From VAZQ01 sp963816745 (GTDB taxonomy: Bacteria; Pseudomonadota; Alphaproteobacteria; Rhizobiales; Xanthobacteraceae), in assembly GCA_963816745.1 (NCBI GenBank), contig CAWFLQ010000010.1, forward strand, positions 434,001 to 498,000: a stretch of DNA of 64,000 nucleotides, read 5' to 3'. The position numbers and the translations under genes are program-made. Shown here piece after piece: positions 1 through 8,494 of this stretch. The notes below the pieces were generated by a model that was not told the DNA's origin, did no database searches, and saw only the letters and a list, made by a program, of their open reading frames with translations. Every line of letters begins with the position of its first letter. The first letter of the stretch is position 1.

Positions 1-458
1 TGGAGCTGTTGCAAGCGGTGCGCATCGCGGCGCTGTCGCGCCTCGCGCTCTCGATGGAGGCGGAGCTCGATGCCGTGAGCCCGGCACTCGCATCGGCCGA
101 GCTGGCGCGGGCGAGTCTCCACGCCATCGGCATCGGCTACTTGCGTTTCGCACTCACCGAGACCGGACTGTTCCGTACCATCTTCGCGGTGCCCTATGAC
201 TGGCCGGCCCCACCCGATCCGGCCAAGGCCGGCAACTCGGGCCTCAATCCTTTCCAGCTCCTGGGCGTGGCACTCGACCGCATGGTGGAGGCCGGCGTGC
301 TGCCGACGGAACGCCGGCCCGCAGCGGAGTTTCTCGCCTGGTCGGCCGTGCACGGCTTCGCCATGCTGGTGATCGAAGGGCCGTTGCACGGCCTCTCACG
401 CGCGCAGACCGATGCGCTTGGTCAGCGGGTGGTGGACATGGTCGAGAAAGGGCTTTAG
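1..458 (+). CDS. TetR/AcrR-type regulator, C-terminal part (5' truncated by window edge)
   Basis: The open frame runs in from the left edge and stops with TAG at 456-458, so only the ligand-binding half is visible (about 150 residues). The helix pattern, with FLAWSAVHGFAMLVIEGPL near the end, resembles the WHG-type C-terminal domain of TetR repressors. In that family this domain binds a small molecule and dimerises, while the missing N-terminal helix-turn-helix binds DNA. No target gene can be named because the upstream neighbour is outside the window. The family call rests on the overall pattern and is moderately sure. Confidence 0.7.
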   Translation, partial: ELLQAVRIAALSRLALSMEAELDAVSPALASAELARASLHAIGIGYLRFALTETGLFRTIFAVPYDWPAPPDPAKAGNSGLNPFQLLGVALDRMVEAGVLPTERRPAAEFLAWSAVHGFAMLVIEGPLHGLSRAQTDALGQRVVDMVEKGL

Positions 459-538
459 CGCGCGATGAGCAAAGTCGGTACCGGTTTTGCTGATCGCGCG
501 CTCGCGTCGCGATCGCCCGCGACAGCGCCTTCCGGCGG

Positions 539-973
539 CTACAGATTGTTCTGCAGGTACTCGAACACGAAGTCAACGTCGTTGCTCGAGCTGTAGTTGA
601 TTTTGTAGTCGATGGCGCCGTCCTTGAGCGCGATCGACCGTTGCGGACCGAACCCGCAGGTCACGCTCTTGATCTTCTGCTTGACGGCGTCCTTGCCGGC
701 GGGGGACATCTCGCAAACGCGCCGCATCCCGTCGAGCGTCGCCTCGCAGTAGCCGGACGCGCTGTAGGTGCGGCGGTCTTCGGGAGTCGGCGGCGTCAAC
801 CAATCGAATTTCACCGTGACTTTGGTCTCGCACTTCTCGTTGGTGTACGTGGCTTTCTCGGCAAGGGACTTCTCCTGGCTCGCGAAGTACTCCTTGTCCT
901 TCAACGACTGAGCATTGGCGACCGTCGAGCAGATCATGATTGCGATTGCGGACGCACCGATACGGACTTTCAT
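539..973 (-). CDS. Secreted protein of a Cys-containing YLQN-tail family (single repeat)
   Basis: This 144-residue protein starts at ATG 971-973 with a clear signal peptide (MKVRIGASAIAIMICSTVANA). The mature part has cysteines in the motifs NEKCETKV, SGYCEATLDG, RRVCEM and SVTCGFG, and it ends in FVFEYLQNNL. The same architecture occurs twice in the protein at 9210-10022, which ends in AVLEYLQNSL, so the two genes are paralogues and this one carries one repeat. The protein is probably periplasmic with one or two disulfides. I do not recognise a named family and assign no function. Confidence 0.75.
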   Translation of the reverse strand: MKVRIGASAIAIMICSTVANAQSLKDKEYFASQEKSLAEKATYTNEKCETKVTVKFDWLTPPTPEDRRTYSASGYCEATLDGMRRVCEMSPAGKDAVKQKIKSVTCGFGPQRSIALKDGAIDYKINYSSSNDVDFVFEYLQNNL

Positions 974-1200
974 ACATGGACTCCCCTGTGAACGTGTTGA
1001 TAGACGGACGCATGCGACGAATTTCGCGAACAACGCGAAGCGAATAACGAATGATGAATACACATTGCAGTCGCCGTCGTGCATCCAGCCGCCGCCGTCG
1101 TCGGTCCCAAAATCTCCGTATTCGTTTTTCAGGACTCTCGCGAGCGAGACCATATCGTCTCGAAGAGACCGACGAGTGGCGCCACTCGGCACGCATGCGT

Positions 1201-1237
1201 GTCCACACCTTCCCGTCCACACCTTCCCGTCCACACC
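1201..1237. repeat. 14-bp tandem repeat in the leader of the 1249 gene
   Basis: The unit GTCCACACCTTCCC occurs 2.6 times head to tail (1201, 1215 and 1229) and ends 11 bases before the ATG at 1249. It is non-coding and lies where the ribosome binding site should be, so copy number changes could alter leader spacing. A regulatory role is only inference. Confidence 0.8.
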
Positions 1238-1248
1238 GGGGTAACGAC

Positions 1249-2004
1249 ATGACGTTCCCAATTCCCGGATATCCCTGCGCGCCGATCGCGCGAGCGGCTC
1301 TCGCTCTGGTCGCTGCCACCTTGCTTTCCGTCGGCAACGCCGTCGCCGCGGAGGCCGGCCCGCCATTGCGCATCGGTCACTATAGCAGCCCCAACGGTTT
1401 GATCGGCTTCGTGCTCGATCGTCTCGGGACGCCGATCAAGGTGCGCTTCGACGGCTCCGACGAGATACTGGCGCTGACCCCCGAGCCGGCGCCCTACAAC
1501 TCGACGACCTTCAAACGCGACGACGGCAGCCATGTCCTGCGGATCTACCCGAACGGCCGGGTGCTGGTGTTCGACGACAAGTTGAAAGGCGGCTCTGCCC
1601 AGGCTCACCGGGACCAGGATGCCCAGCCGCTGACCGTGAAAGGCGCGACCAAGACGCAGGCGCAAGCCGCCGCCGTCGCGCTCGGTCAGAAGCTCAAGCA
1701 GACCGGCGGCGTGACCCTCGCAATCGCGCTGGAGGCACCCAAGCTCAGCGACAAGTCCGACGGTTGGGCGGCCATGGCAGACGCCGTCTCGGTTGCCGGA
1801 GCGACGCTGGGCGAGATGCTGGCCTCGACGATCGCGCGTGAGACCATCGCAGAGAAGCTGCGGCGCATCGTCATCCGCGACGCCGGCCGCGTCGACATCA
1901 AGCTGGAGGACCGGACGCTTGTCGTCGAGATCGCAGCCGACCAGCCGATCGTCGGTCGTCCGTCCTCGGCACGGCTCAAGTCCGTGATCGGAGATCTGCT
2001 GTAG
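1249..2004 (+). CDS. Secreted hypothetical protein, 251 aa
   Basis: I chose ATG 1249 over more upstream starts because it is followed at once by a signal peptide (hydrophobic ALALVAATLLSVGNAVAA, then AEAGPPLR). The mature region shows a segment with GHYSSPNGLIGFVLDRLG and a later helix-rich part ending in SARLKSVIGDLL. There are no cysteines in the mature chain and no motif I can tie to an enzyme. It probably sits in the periplasm. Codon use and GC match the neighbours, so it looks like a real gene, but its function is unknown. Confidence 0.65.
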   Translation: MTFPIPGYPCAPIARAALALVAATLLSVGNAVAAEAGPPLRIGHYSSPNGLIGFVLDRLGTPIKVRFDGSDEILALTPEPAPYNSTTFKRDDGSHVLRIYPNGRVLVFDDKLKGGSAQAHRDQDAQPLTVKGATKTQAQAAAVALGQKLKQTGGVTLAIALEAPKLSDKSDGWAAMADAVSVAGATLGEMLASTIARETIAEKLRRIVIRDAGRVDIKLEDRTLVVEIAADQPIVGRPSSARLKSVIGDLL

Positions 2005-2116
2005 GCAGTGCGGTCCTGCGCCCGCGCCGCGTAATAAAGGCGGCATTCCGTCCGTCTGACTCCCCGTCGCGCCGCCAGTCGGCGGTGCGCAACTACCAAA
2101 ATCAGGGAGTGTCAGC

Positions 2117-2551
2117 ATGATGGGTCTTGTCACCGGGGCGGTTCTCATTGCTCTGGGCGTCCTCGCGGCGGCCTCGAGCATCGTCGCCAAGCGCCCCGAC
2201 GCGCAGGTTTATATCGACAAGCTCGTCCCCTATCAGGGATGGCTCGGATTCATTGCCTGCCTGTGGGGCGTCTGGATCATCATCAGCGCGATCCTCAACC
2301 TGAATTGGTTCAGCTATGTGCCGATCTGGTGGCTGACCTACGCCGCTACCGGAGCGCTGATCGCGGCGCTCGGCCTGCTCCTCGGCTATGCACTGCTGAC
2401 GAAATTCGTGCTCAGCCACAGCGCGGAAGCCGTGCGACGCGGCGAGCAGCTGAGGCTCGGCATCGTCCCCTACCAGGTCGTGCTCGGCTATGTCGCGATC
2501 GTGCTCGGGATCTGGACAATTCTTGCGGTGTTCCTCTATCGCATCGCATAA
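2117..2551 (+). CDS. Small four-helix inner-membrane protein
   Basis: The 144-residue product has four hydrophobic stretches, starting with MMGLVTGAVLIALGVLAAA and ending with a helix containing YVAIVLGIWTILAVFLY. Two loops carry the similar motifs LVPYQGWLGFIA and IVPYQVVLGYVA, so the protein seems to be built from two related two-helix halves. It lies 68 bases upstream of the caspase-like gene on the same strand and could be co-transcribed with it. I do not recognise a named family. Confidence 0.75.
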   Translation: MMGLVTGAVLIALGVLAAASSIVAKRPDAQVYIDKLVPYQGWLGFIACLWGVWIIISAILNLNWFSYVPIWWLTYAATGALIAALGLLLGYALLTKFVLSHSAEAVRRGEQLRLGIVPYQVVLGYVAIVLGIWTILAVFLYRIA

Positions 2552-2619
2552 ACTGGTTGCGGCAGCGTCGCGATCGATCGATATCGTTTGCGACGCTTGA
2601 TCGAAGGGGACCGACGTCA

Positions 2620-4315
2620 ATGTCAAGAACCGCCGTGCGCCTGGCGATCCTCGCGCTGAGCCTCGTGATCGGCGCTGTCGTGCCGGCGCAGGCTCAGAAG
2701 CGGGTCGCGCTCCTGGTCGGCAACAATTCATATGAAAGCATTCCAAAGCTGCAGACCGCCGTGAACGACGCGCGCGCGGTCGGCGCCAGCCTGCGCGAGA
2801 TCGGCTTTTCGGTCACCGTGGCCGAAAACCGGTCGCGTCGCGCCATGAGCGAAGCGCTGCTCGCCTTCGACAAGGCGATCGAGCCCGGCGACGTCGCGCT
2901 CTTCTTCTTCGCGGGGCACGGCTTCGAGATCCGCGGCCAGAACTACCTGCTGCCGACCGACGTTCCGAATGTCGGCGAAGGGCAGGAAGAGCTGATGCGC
3001 GATGCTTCGTTCCTGGTGGAACGAGTGGTCGAACGATTGCTGGCGCGCGGCGCGCGCACGGTGGTCCTCGTGCTCGATGCGTGCCGCAACAATCCGTTCG
3101 AGCGGCAGGGCGGACGCGGGCTCAAGGGGAGTTCTGGATTGGCCGCGATGACTCCGGCCGAGGGCGTGTTCATCGTCTATGCCGCCGGCGCGAAGCAAAC
3201 CGCGCTCGATCAGCTCACCGTCGGCGAAAAGGCCAGGAACTCCGTGTTCACCCGGCATTTCGTGAAGCAGTTGGCGGATCCCGGGCTGACGCTAGTCCAG
3301 ATCGCCAAGCGGCTGCAGTCGGACGTCAAGCAGATGGCCGCAAGCGTCGGCCACGAGCAGAACTCCTGCCTATTACGACCAGGTGGTCGGCGACGTCGTG
3401 CTGAATCAAACCGGACGCGCGCAACCGGTCGCGCAGCCACTCGACCGGCCTCGCCCGCAACCGCAACTCGAAAAGTCCCGCCCGCAATCCGCCGCCCTGC
3501 CGCCCGCGGCCGGTCAGCAACTGGTTCGGCCGGACGCGGGAGCGGCGGCTCCTCCGTCCGATTCGATATTTGCGGAGCTCGATGCACTGGCCGCGGCGCA
3601 GAGCTGGCGCGAGCTCGGGACGCATTTGACCGCCGTGCAGCCGACGTTGCGCGATGCCCGCTGGGCCTCGCTGGCCGAGCAAGCCGCGATCGGCGAGCTC
3701 ACACCGCTCATCACCTCTTCTGATCATTTCGACATCCGCCTGGCCGCGGTCGAGCACTATCTCACGACCTTTCCCGCCTTGCGCGGCAGCACGAAATTCC
3801 TCGCCTTGCGGGCGTCGATTGGGCTCGGTGCGTTCGGCGACTGCTTCGACCGGGCGCACGCGCAGGCCCGCATCGTCGATTGCCGCCGCGGCCTCGAGAG
3901 CTTCGTGCGCGGCGCCCCGGCTCGCCCTGAACCGGGCTCGACGGCGCGCGCCGATCTGGCGCGCGACGCCGCGCGCCTGATCGGCCGCAAGCTCAACCGC
4001 GCGGCCGCGGCTCCGTTCTTCGCCATCGCCCTCGAAGCAGCCGCCGGCGACGCGACGCCGATCTGCGCAGACGCCGACCTCACGGTGGCCGTCCTCGCCG
4101 CCCTCGGCACGCCCCCCGACTGGGCGGAAGCCAAGGCGGCGGTGTCGCTCGCGGGCACGTGCTGGGAGACGATCAATGGCGCGGTCGTGGCGCAGGTCGC
4201 GCGCGAGGCGGGAAGCGGCAGCTACTATCTCCAGAACTCCTGCCCGACGCTCCTGCAGCGCAACGCGCTGACGGGCCTGCGCGCCGCCCGCTGCCAGGAG
4301 GTGACTGCGCGGTAA
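2620..4315 (+). CDS. Secreted caspase-like (peptidase C14) protein, one frameshift
   Basis: A signal peptide (ends VVPAQAQ) is followed directly by a C14 caspase p20-type domain: RVALLVGNNSY, the catalytic His100 in FFFAGHGFEI and Cys155 in LDACRNNPF. Both dyad residues are present, so the protease fold looks active on paper. The frame breaks near 3362: removing one base turns HEQNSCLL into HEQNPAYYDQVVGDV, the expected family sequence, and reading then continues to TAA at 4313-4315. The second half (about 310 residues) is a Pro/Gln-rich linker followed by an alpha-helical, Cys-containing region of unknown role. The full product would be about 564 residues and periplasmic. The break is probably a sequencing error. 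Confidence 0.82.
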
Positions 4316-4445
4316 GCCGCGAGCGAGGCAGCCGATCGGCGACGAGCAGTAGCATCTCATCGCCGAGCCCGCTCACCCAAATTCCCGGCCGTGTCCGTCT
4401 CTCGAATACGTGCAGCGCTGAAGCACGGCTTCGGAGACCGCATCC

Positions 4446-5279
4446 ATGCAGATCAACGCACGACACGCAATTCTGGCGGCGATACTCGTCTTTCTCGCGC
4501 TGTTCGCATTCCGGATCGGATTCGCACCGCGCTCGCCCGGACACGACCCCGGCGGCGGCCAGGGGCAACCCGTCGAAGTCGCCCGGAAAAACTACGCCAC
4601 GACCCAGCTTTCCGCCGGCCCGCACGCCGGTGACAGCCAGAAATACGAGAAGGTTGCGACACTGACCAAGCTGACCGACGATTACGAGGCCGACCGCAAG
4701 CGCATCGATAGCTTGGTCACGGCACACGCGGGAATCGTGCAGATCGAGAGCGCAACGGGGCTCGTGGGACAGCGCATGCGCTTTCTCGGGATCGGCGTGC
4801 CTCCCGACCGGTTCGACGCTTTCATCGCGGCGGTCACAGCCGTCGGAAAGAGCGCGCGGGTCGAGATCGTCAAGATCGACAGGACCAACGAATATCTGCA
4901 ATTGCGGGCGAAGCGCGCGACGCTCGAGAAGGCGGTCGCGGGCATCGAGGCGATCAAGGCCACGACGGGCGGCTCGGTCAACGAACGCCTCAACGCTCAG
5001 AACAAGCAGACCGAGATCGAGCAACGGCTTCAGGAGCTCGCCGTCTCGATGGGCGAATTCGACGCCCAGAACGAGCTGTGCACCGTCAAGCTGACGCTCA
5101 GGGAAATGCGCGCCACCACGCCCGCCGCCTGGAGCGGGCGCATCGCCGATGCGCTGGTATGGACGTCGATTCGCTACGCCCTACTGGGCGCGGGATTCCT
5201 GTGTCTCGTCATCGGGGCCTGGCTCGCCGTCCCGTTGGTGAAGGCCTTGCAGCGTCTCGCGGCCACGCCGGCCGCGTGA
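4446..5279 (+). CDS. DUF4349 domain protein, membrane anchored
   Basis: This 277-residue protein has an N-terminal membrane segment (ILAAILVFLALFAFRIGFA) and a C-terminal one (YALLGAGFLCLVIGAWLAV) around an extracytoplasmic coiled-coil core. The core matches DUF4349: KYEKVATLTKLTDDYEADR, the PPDRFDAFIAAV segment, EYLQLRAKRATLEKAV and a long charged helix ending in ELAVSMGEFDAQNE. DUF4349 proteins are widespread and of unknown biochemical role. No lipobox cysteine follows the first helix. It stands alone between the caspase-like gene and a repeat region. Confidence 0.85.
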   Translation: MQINARHAILAAILVFLALFAFRIGFAPRSPGHDPGGGQGQPVEVARKNYATTQLSAGPHAGDSQKYEKVATLTKLTDDYEADRKRIDSLVTAHAGIVQIESATGLVGQRMRFLGIGVPPDRFDAFIAAVTAVGKSARVEIVKIDRTNEYLQLRAKRATLEKAVAGIEAIKATTGGSVNERLNAQNKQTEIEQRLQELAVSMGEFDAQNELCTVKLTLREMRATTPAAWSGRIADALVWTSIRYALLGAGFLCLVIGAWLAVPLVKALQRLAATPAA

Positions 5280-5428
5280 AGCGTGCGAGCGCGGCGACCT
5301 CCCGTCAATTGAAATGAGTACGCGTGGCGCAAGACAATCTCGCGTCATGCAATATGCATTGTGTATTTTCGAGCACTCGCGACAATTCGGCGTTCATTCG
5401 AAAATCGACACCGATGGAGTGGCGCCGC

Positions 5429-5610
5429 GCCGCGCTGGCGAGCGAAGCGAGCGGCCAGCGCGGCCACTTTATAGGTGCGCGCGCCGGATACTCGCCTCGA
5501 ACCGGGCTCGTCGGCGCGCGCCGCGCTGGCGAGCGAAGCGAGCGGCCAGCGCGGCCACTTTATAGGTGCGCGCGCCGAATACTCGCCTCGAACCGGGCTC
5601 GTCGGCGCGC
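5429..5610. repeat. Two tandem copies of a 91-bp palindrome-containing element
   Basis: Two near-identical units lie head to tail with a period of 91 bases; I see a single base change (CCGGATACT in the first, CCGAATACT in the second). Each has a hairpin made by CGCTGGC and GCCAGCG around GAGCGAAGCGAGCG, then ACTTTATAGGTGCGCGCG and CGAACCGGGCTCGTCGGC. A third copy lies in the opposite orientation at about 24185-24283. The rest of the gene-free stretch 5280-5650 shows nothing else I can name. Confidence 0.9.
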
Positions 5611-5650
5611 GCCGCGCCACCCCATCGGCCGCCGGGGAAACCGGAATCGG

Positions 5651-5998
5651 TCAGAAGGTGCAGCCGTATGCCTGGAGCGCGGTCTTCATCGCATCCATGG
5701 ACTGCTTGCAGCTCGCCTCCATGGTCGATTTCGCCGCCGGATTCTTGGACATGTTAACCCACGACTTGCGCATCTGGTCCAGCTGCGCCTTGTAGGTTGC
5801 CCGCTGAGCAGCTGGAAGCTTGGAGGTGACGCAGGTATCGTATTTGGCCAGAAAGTCGTCGCAGGTGGCGATGCCCGTCAACTGGGCATTCGCGGTCAAC
5901 GTGGCGATCGCCAGCAGGGCGGCGCCCATGACGCAGGCGAGCGGCAGCGCGCGGCGCTCGTGCGAAACTACAACGGCCTCCGAGGTCGCATGACGCAT
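5651..5998 (-). CDS. Small secreted four-cysteine protein
   Basis: The 115-residue product starts at ATG 5996-5998 and has a signal sequence (LACVMGAALLAIATLTANA). The mature part has CDDFLAKYDTCV, then a helical segment with YKAQLDQMRKSWVNM, and ends with SCKQSMDAMKTALQAYGC. The CX(n)C pairs suggest a helical hairpin held by two disulfides. Longer starts exist upstream but would place extra residues in front of the signal peptide. Its function is unknown. Confidence 0.75.
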   Translation of the reverse strand: MRHATSEAVVVSHERRALPLACVMGAALLAIATLTANAQLTGIATCDDFLAKYDTCVTSKLPAAQRATYKAQLDQMRKSWVNMSKNPAAKSTMEASCKQSMDAMKTALQAYGCTF

Positions 5999-6142
5999 TA
6001 TCTCTACTCCTATGACAGCGGTGAGGGATTGGATGACAACATTGAAGCAGACGGACAAATTCGCTTTTTTGGTCCGCTCTGTTCGGAAATGCGAAGGATC
6101 AGCGCGCGCGACGGGCCGGAATCGAAACGCCCGCGTCTCGTC

Positions 6143-6898
6143 CTACGGACGCTCGAGCTTGCGATCGCCCTCGATCGCCGGCTTCGGGCGACAAGGATCA
6201 TCATCCGATGCCGACGGATCGGCCGGACGATCCGATGTCCCGGCGGCGCGGTCCACCGCTCGCTCGTTCGAACCGTCGCACGATGGGGGATTCTGCTCCT
6301 TGGCTTTGCCGGCGGGCGATGGCACGATTCCGCGTTCGGTCGGACCGCCTTTGACGTCCCGCAGGCTTGACGCCTCGTTCCGCTCCTGGACCATCGACAC
6401 GACGGCCGGCGTCAGCGCCGCTATCAGCAGAACCGCAGCGATGCCCGACCAAGCCGCCGGGCGGCGCCACCAGATCGCGACCGGCGCGTGACGCACCGCC
6501 GTCGTCCGCGGGCCGATCGGCTGCGCCGGGGCGAGGATGCCGGCGGCGCGCGCCACCAGCCCCGCCGGCGCCGGCGCCGGTTCCGACTTCGCCTCGATAC
6601 CGTCGAGCAGAAGGAGCGCGGACGCCAAGTCCGACCGGGCCACCGGATCGTCGGCGAGCATTGCCGCGATAGCCTCCCGCTCCGTCCGCGACATGGAGCC
6701 ATCGAGATACGCTGCGATACGGGCGCGGTCGATCGTGCCGGCTTCGCCCCCGCCGCGCAGGCGCTCGCCTTGCGCCAACGCCTCCGAAATGCTCCGGGCC
6801 AGCCGCGCGCGAAGCAGATCACGCGCCTCGCCCCGGTCCAAGCAACCTTCCTCCTCGGCGAGCAGAGATGCCAGCTCGTGGCTGAGGCGTTCCGTCAT
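6143..6898 (-). CDS. Probable anti-sigma factor, single membrane span
   Basis: This 251-residue protein begins 22 bases after the sigma factor gene on the same strand. Residues 57-95 (RIAAYLDGSMSRTEREAIAA and following) look like the short helical sigma-binding domain of transmembrane anti-sigma factors, but there is no HxxxCxxC zinc motif. A single hydrophobic span (WSGIAAVLLIAALTPAVVSMV) follows, then a Pro/Lys/Asp-rich tail outside the membrane. The role is inferred from position and topology: it would hold the neighbouring sigma factor inactive at the membrane until a signal arrives. Confidence 0.65.
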   Translation of the reverse strand: MTERLSHELASLLAEEEGCLDRGEARDLLRARLARSISEALAQGERLRGGGEAGTIDRARIAAYLDGSMSRTEREAIAAMLADDPVARSDLASALLLLDGIEAKSEPAPAPAGLVARAAGILAPAQPIGPRTTAVRHAPVAIWWRRPAAWSGIAAVLLIAALTPAVVSMVQERNEASSLRDVKGGPTERGIVPSPAGKAKEQNPPSCDGSNERAVDRAAGTSDRPADPSASDDDPCRPKPAIEGDRKLERP

Positions 6899-6920
6899 CG
6901 GCAGAATCCAACACCCCTGT

Positions 6921-8123
6921 TCAGACGGACATATTGGAATTTTTTTCCAGCTGCACCGCCATTTCTTTCAGCCACCGCTGGGTCCGCTGCTTCAGACGAT
7001 ATACCTCCTCTACCGGATATCCCATTAGCTTTGCGATGTCCCGCGCCGGCAGCGGCTCGTTCGCCGCAAACACGATCTGCAGGTACAACCGCTCATCCGT
7101 CGGAAGATCGGCCGCGGCCGCCTTGACGGCGGCCACGACCGCCGCGCGGCTGCGCTCCTCTTCCGCCAACAGCATGCAATCCTCCGGCGTCGGCGCGGTG
7201 TCCGCCAGCGACAACCCCCCGCCATCCTCGACCAGCACCTCGAGTGAGACGGAGTCAGCCGATTGCGGAGGCGCGCGTTCCAGCCGCGCAATGCCCGCCA
7301 CGCGCGCCAGCAACTCCGTCACCTCGGCGGTGTCCGGGTCCCGCTCCAGGCGGCCGCGCAGCGCCGCAACCAGCCGCTCGGCGTCCCGGGGGCAGCCGTC
7401 CCACACGATTGCCGCGTAGAGCGCCTGATCGAGCGGCGTGGACCGCGCGACCGCAGCCGGCAGCCGCCGCCGCGGCGCGTCGCGCCGAATGAGATCGATC
7501 AGGATGCGATCGACGACCGTCAGAATATAGCCCGTGAAGCTGCCGCGCCCTCCATAGGCGCGGATGCGATGGAAATCGTTCTCGACCAGCTTGAGACAGA
7601 TTTCCTGATAGGCGTCTTCGCGCGCGGCATTTCCGATATTGCGCGGCAACTGCCGCGCCACCCGGCTGCGAATGTCGTTCTCGAAAAAACGCACGAACCT
7701 GCTCCAGGCTTCGTGCGGCGTTTCGCTGAAGCGCCTGGCCAGCCGATCGCCAAGAACGTCACGAGCGATCAATGAAAGATATGTTGACAGGCGAGCCCGT
7801 CCGTCGAAGCCCCTCAGCCGGGCGTAGCCGTCGGCTTGGAGCGAGGCGATGACATGAAGGAACGCCGCCTCCCCTTCGGCGCCGCCGCCTTCCAACTTCG
7901 CGACGATGAACCAAAGCGTTGCCGATGTGTGCTCGAGGAAGCGCGTCACCGCCACGGTTTCGCCGGACAGCACCGCGTTGACGAGCGATCGCTCGGATTG
8001 GCGGCTCGAAGAAGCCGTCGATTGCATCTCGGGCGAGGCGGTGCTCTGGGCGGGGGGCTTGTGGTTGGCATCGAGGGCGACCGGCGCGGCCCCCTTGTGC
8101 ACCGACCGAATGCGCGACCACAT
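6921..8123 (-). CDS. Sigma-70 family factor with an apparent second region-2 domain
   Basis: The 400-residue product from ATG 8121-8123 has a region-4 helix-turn-helix at about 322-390 (ADLPTDERLYLQIVF, then ARDIAKLMGYPVEEVYRLKQ). In front there are two similar segments, about 61-131 and 143-214. Both follow the order RF(L/F)E, a helix, then R-x-R-x-(F/Y)-x-GR, then a Y(L/I) helix and a final D-x-(L/I)-x-R-R: RLRGFDGRARLSTYL and RIRAYGGRGSFTGYI. Both resemble sigma region 2, so the protein seems to have a duplicated promoter-melting domain. Ordinary ECF factors of about 200 residues have one. An anti-sigma gene follows. A longer start at 8210 is possible but adds no recognisable sequence. Confidence 0.78.
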   Translation of the reverse strand: MWSRIRSVHKGAAPVALDANHKPPAQSTASPEMQSTASSSRQSERSLVNAVLSGETVAVTRFLEHTSATLWFIVAKLEGGGAEGEAAFLHVIASLQADGYARLRGFDGRARLSTYLSLIARDVLGDRLARRFSETPHEAWSRFVRFFENDIRSRVARQLPRNIGNAAREDAYQEICLKLVENDFHRIRAYGGRGSFTGYILTVVDRILIDLIRRDAPRRRLPAAVARSTPLDQALYAAIVWDGCPRDAERLVAALRGRLERDPDTAEVTELLARVAGIARLERAPPQSADSVSLEVLVEDGGGLSLADTAPTPEDCMLLAEEERSRAAVVAAVKAAAADLPTDERLYLQIVFAANEPLPARDIAKLMGYPVEEVYRLKQRTQRWLKEMAVQLEKNSNMSV

Positions 8124-8494
8124 GACTCCCGCCCCGACACCCAGTCGAAACACTCCGAAAGATACGTTTGAGCAATTTGAGCAGATGCGCGGCCTAGTTC
8201 GCGGCGACAACTGTTACGCCAATCTGGCGACATTATGAACCGCATTCGCACAATGAATTATGATCGGCGAATTTACCGACACGCTACCCATCTCGTTACC
8301 GGAGCCTTGGCTTTTCGGACGTACGCGATGCTCGATCGCAAGATCGAATGAGCTGTTAGAAAACATCAATGAACCGATAGCAAACCGCGCTGCGGCGCAC
8401 GCCCGACCGGCCGACGGCCGATCAAAAGCCTGCGCCTGTCCGTTTCATGATGGAGATGCCGGTATAATGCCTTATTCGTGATGATGCCGCGGTC
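8124..8494. other. Divergent intergenic region between sigma factor and GntR gene
   Basis: This 371-base stretch holds the promoters of two divergent genes. I see one small hairpin, TCGATC-GCAA-GATCGA at 8332-8347, and an AT-richer part around 8225-8265. No open frame is convincing. Confidence 0.5.

Noticed and set aside
5429..5610. CRISPR array
   Set aside because: Only two 91-bp copies occur, with no spacers between them and no cas genes nearby.
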